This document shows, in pieces, positions 1-6,316 of a stretch of 12,735 nt of DNA (its first letter is position 1; every line of letters begins with the position of its first letter). This stretch comes from an uncultured Faecalibacterium sp. (lineage in GTDB: Bacteria > Bacillota > Clostridia > Oscillospirales > Ruminococcaceae). Both the position numbers and the translations under genes were made by a program. Where the stretch lies: NCBI GenBank assembly GCA_900765705.1, contig CAAFSR010000416.1:1-12735 (forward strand), read 5' to 3'. The notes beneath the pieces were generated by a model, which had not been told where the DNA came from, searched no databases, and was given only the letters and a program-made list of their open reading frames with translations.

Positions 1-69
1 GAAGTTAAGCTTACTTGTGCCGAAGATAGTTAGCTGGAAACGGCTTGTGAAAATAGGTAGTCGCCGACT
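1..69 (+). rRNA. rrf: 5S ribosomal RNA, 3' part
   Basis: This is the 3' portion of a 5S rRNA; the 5' part lies before the window. It starts in the highly conserved GAAGTTAAGC segment of the loop B/helix III region. It continues through GCCGAAGATAGTT and the GGAAAC and AAAATAGG segments typical of helices IV and V, and ends in GTCGCCGAC, the 3' strand of the closing stem. The exact 3' end (about 68-70) is inferred. A rho-independent terminator follows within a few bases, so this is probably the last gene of an rRNA operon. The match to the 5S pattern is seen directly; 5' completeness cannot be judged. Confidence 0.9.
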
Positions 70-74
70 TAACT

Positions 75-106
75 AAAAGCTCTGAGAGAGATCTCAGGGC
101 TTTTTT
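75..106 (+). terminator. rRNA operon terminator
   Basis: An inverted repeat, AAAAGCTCTGAGA (75-87) with TCTCAGGGCTTTT (92-104), forms a 13-bp stem with a single G-U pair and a 4-base loop. It runs into six T's (101-106). It lies directly after the 5S rRNA and is a canonical intrinsic terminator ending the rRNA transcript. Confidence 0.93.
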
Positions 107-128
107 GTTGCGTTGATATGTAGCAGAT

Positions 129-176
129 TTGCAGGGAAAAGCGCTTTTGCCTCGTATAGAAAGGTGAAAGCGCTTT
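129..176 (+). promoter_or_regulatory. Twin AAAGCGCTTT palindromes, cre/LacI-type operators, with possible promoter
   Basis: Two perfect palindromes share the core AAAGCGCTTT. One is AAAAGCGCTTTT at 137-148 and the other is AAAGCGCTTT at 167-176; their centres are 29 bp apart. The second, read as TGAAAGCGCTTTAA (165-178), fits the catabolite-response-element consensus TGWAARCGYTWWCW at all but one position. A poor promoter candidate, TTGCAG (129-134) and TATAGA (155-160), has an overlong 20-bp spacer with the first palindrome inside it. The palindromes lie 28 bp upstream of the carboxypeptidase start. That a LacI/CcpA-family protein binds here is an inference from the sequence pattern. Confidence 0.5.
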
Positions 177-203
177 AATTATGCAAAAAGGATGTGATCT
201 ATC

Positions 204-1076
204 ATGAAACGATTCCATCGCCGCTGTAGGTGGCTCTGTATTCTGGCGGCATTGCTGGTGCTGCTGGTGTTATTTCTGCGACAGAATGTTTTGCTGGATA
301 CAGCCAGCAGACACGCAATCTTACTGGATGCCCAAAGCGGGCGGGTACTGGCGCAGAAACGTGCTGACGAGCGCGCTGCACCGGCCTCGCTGACAAAAAT
401 GATGACCATACTGCTGGCAGTAGAAGCTATGCCGGATCTGGATACACCGGTGACCTTGCCAGAGGATATCTTTCCTCCACTGGTGGCAGAAGGAGCCTCC
501 ATGGCAGGCTTTATGCCCGGGGAAATTGTCACAGTGCGTGATCTGCTCTACGGCGCAATGCTGCCCTCCGGTGCAGAATGCTGTGAGGCACTGGTGCGGC
601 TGGTAAGCGACAGTGAGGAAAGCTTTGTTGCACTGATGAACCAAAAGGCTGCAGAGCTCGGCATGAAGAATACCCATTTTACCAACCCCACCGGCCTGAC
701 GGATGCCGAGCACTATTCCAGCGCGGCAGATATGGCAAAGCTGCTGCAGGCAGCGCTGCAAAATACAACTTTCCGCATGATCCTTACAACGGAGCACTAC
801 ACCACTAAAGCGACCGCGCAGCACCCGGAAGGCGTTTCGCTGACAAGTACGCTGCTGGGTAAGCTGAACGAAACGGAGCTTCCGGCTGGAACCCGAATCG
901 AAGGCGGCAAAACAGGATATACCGCCGCTGCAGGGCTGTGTCTGGCCAGCCTTGCCAGCGTGAATGGAAAAGAGTATATCCTTGTTACACTTGCCGCACC
1001 CGGAGATCACGGGACGGAACAGTATAATATCCGCGATGCAGTGCAGGTGTACCGGAAGCTTGCCGCTAAAAAGTAA
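204..1076 (+). CDS. Serine-type D-Ala-D-Ala carboxypeptidase (peptidase S11)
   Basis: A low-molecular-weight penicillin-binding protein that removes the terminal D-alanine from peptidoglycan stem peptides at the outer face of the membrane. The 290-aa protein has a basic N-terminus and one hydrophobic segment (about residues 11-26), which acts as membrane anchor or uncleaved signal. The catalytic S-x-x-K motif is S62-L-T-K65 and the K-T-G motif is K236-T-G-Y-T. The usual S-x-N motif reads S122-G-A124, so its Asn is missing. Residues 150-180 carry the family-typical GMKNTHFTNPTGL stretch. No PBP5-type C-terminal domain follows, so this is a short catalytic-only form. The start is ATG 204 with AAGGA at 188-192. 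It stands alone between the rRNA terminator and the next promoter, and two cre-like palindromes lie upstream. The family is clear; which of several paralogues (DacA/DacB/DacF-like) it is cannot be decided here. Confidence 0.92.
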   Translation: MKRFHRRCRWLCILAALLVLLVLFLRQNVLLDTASRHAILLDAQSGRVLAQKRADERAAPASLTKMMTILLAVEAMPDLDTPVTLPEDIFPPLVAEGASMAGFMPGEIVTVRDLLYGAMLPSGAECCEALVRLVSDSEESFVALMNQKAAELGMKNTHFTNPTGLTDAEHYSSAADMAKLLQAALQNTTFRMILTTEHYTTKATAQHPEGVSLTSTLLGKLNETELPAGTRIEGGKTGYTAAAGLCLASLASVNGKEYILVTLAAPGDHGTEQYNIRDAVQVYRKLAAKK

Positions 1077-1096
1077 CGGCAGTGCACGGGGCTGCC

Positions 1097-1125
1097 TTGC
1101 AAACCACGTGCTCTGGCGGTACAAT
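1097..1125 (+). promoter_or_regulatory. Promoter for the cysteine-cluster gene
   Basis: TTGCAA (1097-1102), a 17-bp spacer and TACAAT (1120-1125) make a good housekeeping sigma promoter. Transcription would start near 1132, about 28 bases before ATG 1160. This rules out the GTG at 1082 as start of the next gene and shows that gene can be transcribed independently of the carboxypeptidase. Confidence 0.75.
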
Positions 1126-1159
1126 AGGGACATTCTATCACGGAAAAGGATGTTTGACT

Positions 1160-1885
1160 ATGCGAGACGAAGCCATTGACCTGTGCGGGCAGGTGGATTT
1201 TACCCGCACCGATGCCATGCCGCTGCTGGAGCGGGATACGCACTTCCGCTTTGCCTGTGCGGGCTGCGGCAACTGCTGCCGCGGGCGGGAGGATATCGTG
1301 CTGTCCGGTTTTGACCTGTGGCGCATTGCTGCCAGGTTGCGCCTGCCGCCGCAGATCGTTGCCCGGGGCTACTGCCGCGCAAGTATCGGCAAAGTGAGCC
1401 ATCTGCCGGTGCTGCGCCTTGCGCCGGTAAAGGAAAACAGCAACAACTGCCCCTTTCTGACCGAAAACCACTGCGCCATCCACGATGCTGAGCCACTGGT
1501 ATGCGCGCTGTATCCGCTGGCGCAGGAGATCAGCCGGGCGGGGGAGATACACTATTTTCTGCAACCCACCGGCTGCGGCGGGCAGGTGATCGAAGCAAAG
1601 GTACAGGATTACCTTGCCCGCTACGATGTGCCCGCACGGGAAGCCATAGATGTGCGCTGGGCGCAGACCTGCATGGCACTGGAAGACACGGTGGAACAAC
1701 TGGAAACGGTGCTCAGCCCGGTGCTGGTGCGCCGGATGCAGGCAAAGCTCTGGCAGGCACTGTATTTTAGCTACGATCATGCGCAGGACTATCTGCCGCA
1801 GCTGGAAGCAAACCTGCAAACATTGGACACCGAGCTGCGCAAATTGACGGAGTATCAGAAAAAACGGAATAATAGTTCAAAATAA
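1160..1885 (+). CDS. YkgJ-family cysteine cluster protein
   Basis: A 241-aa soluble protein of the YkgJ/UPF0153 (CxxCxxCC) family, whose members probably bind a metal ion or iron-sulfur cluster; no reaction is established. The N-terminal cluster is C33-x2-C36-x2-C39-C40. A second set (C97, C105, C115) lies in the pattern CPFL...HCAIHDAEPLVCALYP, which is the diagnostic second half of the family signature. The C-terminal 80 residues are helical and charged, with no recognised domain. ATG 1160 is chosen because AAAAGGA (1144-1150) sits 9 bases before it and a promoter lies just upstream. It has its own promoter and no clear terminator, so transcripts may run on toward the ABC operon. The family is secure; the function is unknown. 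Confidence 0.88.
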   Translation: MRDEAIDLCGQVDFTRTDAMPLLERDTHFRFACAGCGNCCRGREDIVLSGFDLWRIAARLRLPPQIVARGYCRASIGKVSHLPVLRLAPVKENSNNCPFLTENHCAIHDAEPLVCALYPLAQEISRAGEIHYFLQPTGCGGQVIEAKVQDYLARYDVPAREAIDVRWAQTCMALEDTVEQLETVLSPVLVRRMQAKLWQALYFSYDHAQDYLPQLEANLQTLDTELRKLTEYQKKRNNSSK

Positions 1886-1941
1886 TCGATGGATAGATTT
1901 ACTTGAATCGATATTAAAGGCCGTTTTCAGGTAAAAGTGGA

Positions 1942-1970
1942 TTGTTTTGCCAGCAATAATGTGATATACT
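1942..1970 (+). promoter_or_regulatory. Promoter of the ABC importer operon
   Basis: TTGTTT (1942-1947), a 17-bp spacer and TATACT (1965-1970), with an extended -10 TG at 1962-1963, make a strong housekeeping-type promoter. The start of transcription would be near 1977, giving a leader of about 95 bases before ATG 2072. Confidence 0.8.
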
Positions 1971-1977
1971 TCACGAG

Positions 1978-2062
1978 TGTAAAGCGAACCTTGCTTGATC
2001 CGCTTACAATATCGGCCCGGAGTGCGGCGTCCTGTTGGCTGCAAGGGCTGGAGATAGAGGAG
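1978..2062 (+). promoter_or_regulatory. Structured 5' leader of the ABC operon
   Basis: Two hairpins can be drawn in the leader. The first pairs TGTA(A)AGCG (1978-1986) with CGCTTACA (2001-2008), with one bulged A. The second pairs CGGCCC (2013-2018) with GGGCTG (2045-2050), with one G-U pair, and holds a smaller GGA/TCC stem (2019-2021 with 2030-2032). The Shine-Dalgarno GAGGAG (2057-2062) lies just after them. I do not recognise a riboswitch or T-box signature. A regulatory role is inferred only from position and foldability. Confidence 0.4.
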
Positions 2063-2071
2063 ATCATCATT

Positions 2072-3100
2072 ATGCGTAAAATCACTCGTCGTTCCTTCCT
2101 GACTGTCGCAGCTGCCTGCGGCGCAGCAGCTGCTCTTTCTGCCTGCGGCGGTTCTTCCTCCGCATCCTCTGCAGCAGCGTCCTCTACGGCTGCTTCCGCA
2201 TCGGTCGCTGCCGCTTCCAACGGCGAAAAGTTCACCGTTGGCATCTGCCAACTGGTGCAGCATGCCGCACTGGATGCCGCTACGCAGGGCTTTGAGGATG
2301 CCCTGACCGCTTCCTTTGGCGAGAACGTTACCTTCGACTTCCAGAATGCGCAGGGCGATTCTGCTACCTGTGCCACCATTGCCAATGGCTTTGTTTCCTC
2401 CGGCGTGGCGCTGATCATGGCAAACGCAACCCCGGCTCTGCAGGCTGCACAGGCTGCCACCAACACCATTCCTATTCTGGGTACCTCTGTTACTGAGTAC
2501 GGCGTGGCACTGGGTCTGGATAATTTCTCCGGCACTGTGGGCGGCAACGTCTCCGGCACCTCTGATCTGGCACCGCTGGATCAGCAGGCAGATATGATCG
2601 TGGAGTGGATGCCCGAGGTCAAGAAGGTCGGCCTGCTGTACTGCTCTGCCGAGGCAAACAGCCAGTATCAGGTGGACGAGGTGCAGAAGTATCTGGAGGC
2701 TAAGGGCGTGACCGCTACCCAGTACGCTTTCTCAGACTCCAACGACCTGTCCTCCGTCTGCCAGAAGGCTGCAGATGAGAATGACGCGCTGTATGTGCCC
2801 ACCGATAACACCGTTGCCGCCAATACCGGCATTGTGGACGGCATCTGCCGCCCGGCTAAGAAGCCTGTGTTCGCCGGTGAGGAGGGCATTTGTGCCGGCT
2901 GCGGCGTGGCCACCCTGTCCATCAGCTACTATGATCTGGGATACACCACCGGTGAGATGGCCGTCAAGATCCTGAACGGCGAAAGCGATATCTCTACCAT
3001 GCCCATCGAGTACACCGATGTGACCAAAAAGTACAACAAGGCTGTCTGCGATGATCTTGGCCTGACCGTACCGGAAGGCTATGTAGAGATCGAAGCCTGA
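2072..3100 (+). CDS. ABC transporter substrate-binding lipoprotein (PF04392/TrpX type)
   Basis: The extracytoplasmic solute-binding component of an importer. The 342-aa protein starts with a twin-arginine signal (TRRSFL, residues 5-10), a hydrophobic stretch, and a lipobox L22-S-A-C25. This predicts Tat-route export and lipid anchoring at C25. A Ser/Ala linker follows, then the mature domain beginning EKFTVGICQLVQHAALDAATQGF, which has the fold pattern of the ABC_sub_bind family (two periplasmic-binding-protein lobes, no enzyme motifs). Relatives with permease and ATPase neighbours of this type include the tryptophan/tyrosine systems called TrpXYZ, so an aromatic amino acid is a possible ligand, but nothing here proves it. 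ATG 2072 is chosen over an in-frame ATG at 1937, because 1937 lies within the promoter region and GAGGAG (2057-2062) is 9 bases before 2072. It is the first gene of the operon. Confidence 0.9.
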   Translation: MRKITRRSFLTVAAACGAAAALSACGGSSSASSAAASSTAASASVAAASNGEKFTVGICQLVQHAALDAATQGFEDALTASFGENVTFDFQNAQGDSATCATIANGFVSSGVALIMANATPALQAAQAATNTIPILGTSVTEYGVALGLDNFSGTVGGNVSGTSDLAPLDQQADMIVEWMPEVKKVGLLYCSAEANSQYQVDEVQKYLEAKGVTATQYAFSDSNDLSSVCQKAADENDALYVPTDNTVAANTGIVDGICRPAKKPVFAGEEGICAGCGVATLSISYYDLGYTTGEMAVKILNGESDISTMPIEYTDVTKKYNKAVCDDLGLTVPEGYVEIEA

Positions 3101-3125
3101 TAACAGCGGAAACCAAAACGAAAAT

Positions 3126-3178
3126 AGCGGAGGAGAGCATATTTTCACTCTTCTCCGCTTTCCCGTATCAAAACGGGA
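3126..3178 (+). promoter_or_regulatory. Tandem intercistronic hairpins within the ABC operon
   Basis: Two stem-loops lie between the binding-protein and permease genes. The first pairs AGCGGAGGAGAG (3126-3137) with CTCTTCTCCGCT (3148-3159), a 12-bp stem with one G-U pair and only three U's after it. The second pairs TCCCGT (3161-3166) with ACGGGA (3173-3178) around a 6-base loop. The weak U tract argues for partial termination or mRNA protection, not a full stop. Such elements commonly let binding proteins be made in excess over their permeases. Confidence 0.6.
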
Positions 3179-3212
3179 GATAAAAAAGTGTAACGTTTAG
3201 GAGGAAATTGTT

Positions 3213-4154
3213 TTGGAGATCATTGCAAGACTTGCCAACCTGCCGGGCGCTCTGCCGGGTGCCTGTGCGCAGGGGCTCATCTGGGGTATCATGGCCATTG
3301 GTGTGTACCTGACCTACCGCATTCTGGACGTGGCCGACCTGACCGTGGACGGCAGCTTTGGTACCGGCGGCGCAGTGTGCGTCATGTGCCTGCTTTCCGG
3401 CATGAACGTCTGGGCGGCGCTGCTGGTTGCTGTGCTGGCCGGCCTTGCCACCGGCCTTGTTACCGGCTTGCTGCACACCTTTATGGGCATTCCCGCCATT
3501 CTGGCAGGCATCCTGACCCAGCTGGCGCTGTATTCCATTAACCTGAAGATCATGGGCAAGGCAAACCAGTCCATCAACGTGGATAAGTACGGACTGCTCA
3601 TCTCTCTGCGCTGGGTCAAGGAATTTGCCCTGCACAACCCCATTATTATGGTCATCCTTGTTACGGCGGTGGTCATCGGGGTGCTGTACTGGTTCTTTGG
3701 TACCGAGCTGGGCTGCGGCATCCGCGCAACCGGTTCTAACCCTGCAATGTCCCGTGCACAGGGCATTAACACCAACTTCAATATCGTGCTGGGACTGGCT
3801 GTGTCCAATGCGCTGGTGGCGCTGTCCGGTGCACTGCTCAGCCAATATCAGGGCTTTGCAGATGTCGGCATGGGGCGCGGTGCTATCGTCATCGGTCTGG
3901 CTGCCGTTATCATCGGCGAGGCCGTGTTTGGCCGCATCTTCCACAACTTTGCCCTCAAGCTGACCGCCGTTTCCATCGGTGCGATCATCTACTATATCGT
4001 CATTCAGCTGGTGCTGACGCTGGGCTTTGACGCCAACCTGCTCAAGCTGCTCAGTGCCTCCGTGGTGGCAGTGTTCCTTGCCGTGCCGTACTGGAAAGGC
4101 AAATACTTCTCAAAGCCGGTCAAAAAGGCAAAGGAGGACGCAAAAAATGCTTGA
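3213..4154 (+). CDS. ABC transporter permease (BPD_transp_2 type)
   Basis: The membrane channel subunit of the importer, 313 aa. About eight to nine hydrophobic segments are visible, for example residues 11-35, 48-95, 100-118, 142-166, 190-210, 230-250, 255-278 and 280-300. The cytoplasmic loop GIRATGSNPAMSRAQGINT (about 168-187) matches the coupling-loop region of the branched-chain amino acid/ribose/TrpY permease family (PF02653). Translation starts at TTG 3213: AGGAGG (3199-3204) is 8 bases before it and no ATG is near. The next gene's ATG overlaps its 3' end by 8 bases, so the two are translationally coupled. The substrate is shared with the upstream binding protein and is unproven. Confidence 0.92.
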   Translation: MEIIARLANLPGALPGACAQGLIWGIMAIGVYLTYRILDVADLTVDGSFGTGGAVCVMCLLSGMNVWAALLVAVLAGLATGLVTGLLHTFMGIPAILAGILTQLALYSINLKIMGKANQSINVDKYGLLISLRWVKEFALHNPIIMVILVTAVVIGVLYWFFGTELGCGIRATGSNPAMSRAQGINTNFNIVLGLAVSNALVALSGALLSQYQGFADVGMGRGAIVIGLAAVIIGEAVFGRIFHNFALKLTAVSIGAIIYYIVIQLVLTLGFDANLLKLLSASVVAVFLAVPYWKGKYFSKPVKKAKEDAKNA

Positions 4155-4944
4155 GATCCAAAATGTTTCCAAAACCTTCAATGCAGGCACGGTAAATCAG
4201 AAAACCGCCCTGAACGGCCTGAACCTGAAGCTGAACGAGGGCGACTTCGTCACCGTCATCGGCGGCAACGGTGCAGGCAAATCTACAATGCTGAACGCAG
4301 TGGCCGGCGTGTGGCCGGTGGACGAGGGTAAGATCCTTATTGACGGCGTGGACGTCACCCGTCTGGGTGAACATCAGCGCGCCGCCTACATCGGCCGCGT
4401 GTTTCAGGACCCCATGACCGGTACCGCTGCTACCATGCAGATCGAGGAAAATCTGGCGCTGGCAGCCCGGCGCGGTAAGCGCCGCACCCTGTGCATCGGC
4501 ATCACCAAAGCGGAGCGGGAACAGTACCGTGAACTGCTTAAGACCCTTGATCTGGGCCTTGAGGATCGCCTGACTGCCCGCGTGGGGCTGCTTTCCGGCG
4601 GTCAGCGACAGGCGCTGACCCTGCTGATGGCTACCATGAACAAACCGAAACTCCTGCTGCTCGACGAGCACACCGCTGCACTGGACCCCAAAACGGCGCT
4701 GAAGGTGCTTACGCTTTCGGCACGCATCGTGGAGGAGAACCACCTGACCACCATGATGATCACCCACAACATGAAGGATGCTATCAAATACGGCAACCGC
4801 CTGATTATGATGCACGAGGGTCACATCATCTACGACGTAGCAGGGGAGGAAAAGCAGAAGCTGCACGTTTCCGACCTGCTGGCCAAGTTCCAGATCGCCA
4901 GCGGCGGCGAGTTTGCCAACGACCGTATGATCCTGTCTAACTAA
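4147..4944 (+). CDS. ABC transporter ATP-binding protein (TrpZ-like)
   Basis: The cytoplasmic ATPase that powers the importer, 265 aa. Visible motifs in order: Walker A G39-G-N-G-A-G-K45-S-T, Q-loop Q87 (VFQDPMTGT), signature L149-S-G-G-Q153, Walker B LLLLD173-E174, D-loop A178-LD180, and switch H207 (MITHN). Walker B is followed by His instead of the common Pro (DEHTAALDP), which I recall as usual in PF04392-linked systems. The start is ATG 4147, with AAGGAGG ending 8 bases before it inside the permease gene, and an 8-base overlap with the permease stop. It is the last gene of the operon; a strong terminator follows 6 bases later. Confidence 0.94.
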   Translation: MLEIQNVSKTFNAGTVNQKTALNGLNLKLNEGDFVTVIGGNGAGKSTMLNAVAGVWPVDEGKILIDGVDVTRLGEHQRAAYIGRVFQDPMTGTAATMQIEENLALAARRGKRRTLCIGITKAEREQYRELLKTLDLGLEDRLTARVGLLSGGQRQALTLLMATMNKPKLLLLDEHTAALDPKTALKVLTLSARIVEENHLTTMMITHNMKDAIKYGNRLIMMHEGHIIYDVAGEEKQKLHVSDLLAKFQIASGGEFANDRMILSN

Positions 4945-4950
4945 GCCGGA

Positions 4951-4994
4951 ACAAAAGGGCGTTCCATCCGCTTACGGGTGAAATGCCCTTTTGT
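4951..4994 (+). terminator. Terminator of the ABC operon
   Basis: ACAAAAGGGC (4951-4960) pairs perfectly with GCCCTTTTGT (4985-4994). The stem continues inward almost unbroken to CATCCG/CGGGTG (4965-4970 with 4975-4980) around a CTTA loop. The 3' arm supplies the U run (TTTTGTTAT). It may also serve as a backstop for - strand transcripts from the convergent sugar kinase gene. Confidence 0.9.
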
Positions 4995-5013
4995 TATCCC
5001 GCGATCACAATGC

Positions 5014-5051
5014 AAAAAACAGGCTCCCTGCCAAATGGCAGGGAGCCTGTT
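5014..5051 (-). terminator. Terminator of the sugar kinase gene
   Basis: A perfect 15-bp inverted repeat (5018-5032 with 5037-5051; core CAGGCTCCCTGCC and its complement) has a 4-base loop. Read on the - strand it is followed by six U's (A's at 5014-5019). It begins 12 bases after the kinase stop codon. Confidence 0.95.
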
Positions 5052-5063
5052 GCTGTATGCGGT

Positions 5064-6152
5064 TTACCGCTTGATATCGTAGTTCATGTTCATCAGGTTG
5101 CGGATGGTGCTCACATCATCGGTAATGTTGGCATCGCCGTGGATGGTGTGCTTGATGGCACTGCTGGCCACTGCAAAGTTGATCATATCCATGGCCTTGT
5201 AGTTGTGCAGCATGGCGTAGATCAGGCCGCTGGCAAAGGCATCGCCGCCGCCCACGCGGTCCAGAATGTTAAAGGTATACAGCTTGCTCTCGAAGGTGTG
5301 ACCCTCGTACCACATAAAGGCCTTCAGGCTGTTCTCGCTGCCGCTGTGAGCGTAGCGCACATGACGGGCGATGCACTTCAGGTTGGGGTAGCGCTCGATA
5401 AAACGCTGGAAGATCTCGTCCTGCTGCTCGTAGCTGGGCTGCAGGGGCACGCCGTCCTTCCAGTCACCCTTGCTGTGGTCGTTTTCGTCCTTCCACAGGT
5501 GGTAGGGCTCAATGCCCAGCAGTACATCCACATAGGGCAGGCACTCAGTGCAGAAGTCCCGCGCTTCCTCCCAGGTCCACAGGGTGGAGCGGAAGTTGCC
5601 GTCAAAGCTCACGGTCAGGCCCTTCTTCTTGGCCACCTTCAGCATATCAAGGATCAGGCTGCGGCAGTTGGGAGCCAGCGCCGGGGTAATGCCGCTGAGG
5701 TGCAGCCAGTCGTAGCCGTCCAGCAAGGCATCCAGATCCACCTGAGAGAAATCGTACTCAGTAATGGCGCTGTGCTTGCGGTCGTAGATGACCTTGGAAG
5801 CGCGGATGCCGTAGCCGGTCTCCAGATAATAAGTACCCAGACGGTTGGAAGGGGTCTCGTCCGGCTCGGTCAGGATCATGGGGGTGCAGTGCACATCGTT
5901 GGAGCGCAGCCAGCGCACAGCGCTCTTGCCCAGACTGTTGTTGGGCACTACGCTGAAGAAGGTACTGTCTACGCCAAGGTTTGCCAGTGCCAGCGCAATG
6001 TTGGCCTCGCTGCCGCCGTAGCTGGCCTCAAAGCCGGATGCCATGCGGATCTTTTCGTAGTTCGGCGGGGTCAGACGCAGCATGATCTCGCCACAGGTGA
6101 TGAACTTCTGCCCATTGGGTTCGCTGCCAAGGATCGGATTGAAATGTTCCAT
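5064..6152 (-). CDS. PfkB-family sugar kinase, probably 2-keto-3-deoxygluconate kinase
   Basis: A cytoplasmic ribokinase-fold kinase, 362 aa, that likely phosphorylates 2-keto-3-deoxygluconate with ATP to feed KDPG aldolase. The N-terminal substrate lid and glycine pair are seen in CGEIMLRLTPP (residues 20-30) and YGGSEANIALALANLG (about 45-60). The C-terminal PfkB signature is DRVGGGD304AFASG, with D304 the expected catalytic base and GGG the anion hole. The protein is longer than the roughly 310-340 residues usual for KdgK. ATG 6152 is chosen because AGGAGG precedes it by a few bases and a promoter with start near 6203 excludes the upstream in-frame codons. It is monocistronic: own promoter, operator-like dyad and terminator. 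No aldolase, uronate isomerase or transporter is adjacent, so the precise sugar is not confirmed; fructokinase or another PfkB kinase remains possible. Confidence 0.88.
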   Translation of the reverse strand: MEHFNPILGSEPNGQKFITCGEIMLRLTPPNYEKIRMASGFEASYGGSEANIALALANLGVDSTFFSVVPNNSLGKSAVRWLRSNDVHCTPMILTEPDETPSNRLGTYYLETGYGIRASKVIYDRKHSAITEYDFSQVDLDALLDGYDWLHLSGITPALAPNCRSLILDMLKVAKKKGLTVSFDGNFRSTLWTWEEARDFCTECLPYVDVLLGIEPYHLWKDENDHSKGDWKDGVPLQPSYEQQDEIFQRFIERYPNLKCIARHVRYAHSGSENSLKAFMWYEGHTFESKLYTFNILDRVGGGDAFASGLIYAMLHNYKAMDMINFAVASSAIKHTIHGDANITDDVSTIRNLMNMNYDIKR

Positions 6153-6171
6153 AACGCTCCTCCTGATAACT

Positions 6172-6187
6172 TTGCGGGCACCCGCAA
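6172..6187 (-). promoter_or_regulatory. Operator-like dyad in the sugar kinase leader
   Basis: TTGCGGG-TG-CCCGCAA (- strand reading) is a perfect 16-bp dyad. It lies roughly 16-31 bases after the predicted transcription start and about 10 bases before the ribosome-binding site. It could be a repressor operator or, in RNA, a 6-bp hairpin with a GTGC loop. Its binding protein is unknown. Confidence 0.5.
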
Positions 6188-6209
6188 CTATTAACACATC
6201 GTTGTATCC

Positions 6210-6238
6210 ATTATAGTGCGTTTCCGGACGGAATGCAA
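6210..6238 (-). promoter_or_regulatory. Promoter of the sugar kinase gene
   Basis: On the - strand, TTGCAT (6238-6233), a 17-bp spacer and a perfect TATAAT (6215-6210) form a near-consensus housekeeping promoter. Transcription would start near 6203, about 50 bases before ATG 6152. Confidence 0.9.
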
Positions 6239-6316
6239 GTATTTGCACGCGCAAGCAAGAGAAAATAATGCCGAAAATTTGGTAAAGTTGCTGAAAACCG
6301 CTGCCCGGCGGCGGGC

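Noticed and set aside
1082..1159. GTG 1082 as start of the cysteine-cluster protein
   Set aside because: It lies upstream of the promoter found at 1097-1125 and has no ribosome-binding site; ATG 1160 has both promoter and AAAAGGA.
1937..2071. ATG 1937 as start of the ABC binding protein
   Set aside because: It lies before the -35 box at 1942-1947, and the extra 45 residues would sit in front of the signal peptide.
1977..2071. T-box or known riboswitch before the ABC operon
   Set aside because: No T-box core (AGGGTGGNACCGCG) or other aptamer signature could be seen, and the leader is short for a T-box.
4983..6194. A 403-codon open frame on the + strand opposite the sugar kinase
   Set aside because: The - strand carries intact PfkB motifs, a near-consensus promoter, a strong ribosome-binding site and a terminator. 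The + strand frame starts inside the ABC operon terminator and shows no recognisable protein.
6153..6254. Longer N-terminus of the sugar kinase starting at 6254
   Set aside because: The predicted transcript starts near 6203, and the extra codons read through the promoter and leader dyad.
6294..6315. GC-rich hairpin as terminator of the radical SAM gene
   Set aside because: On the - strand only about four base pairs form before a C-A mismatch, and just four U's follow; too weak to list.
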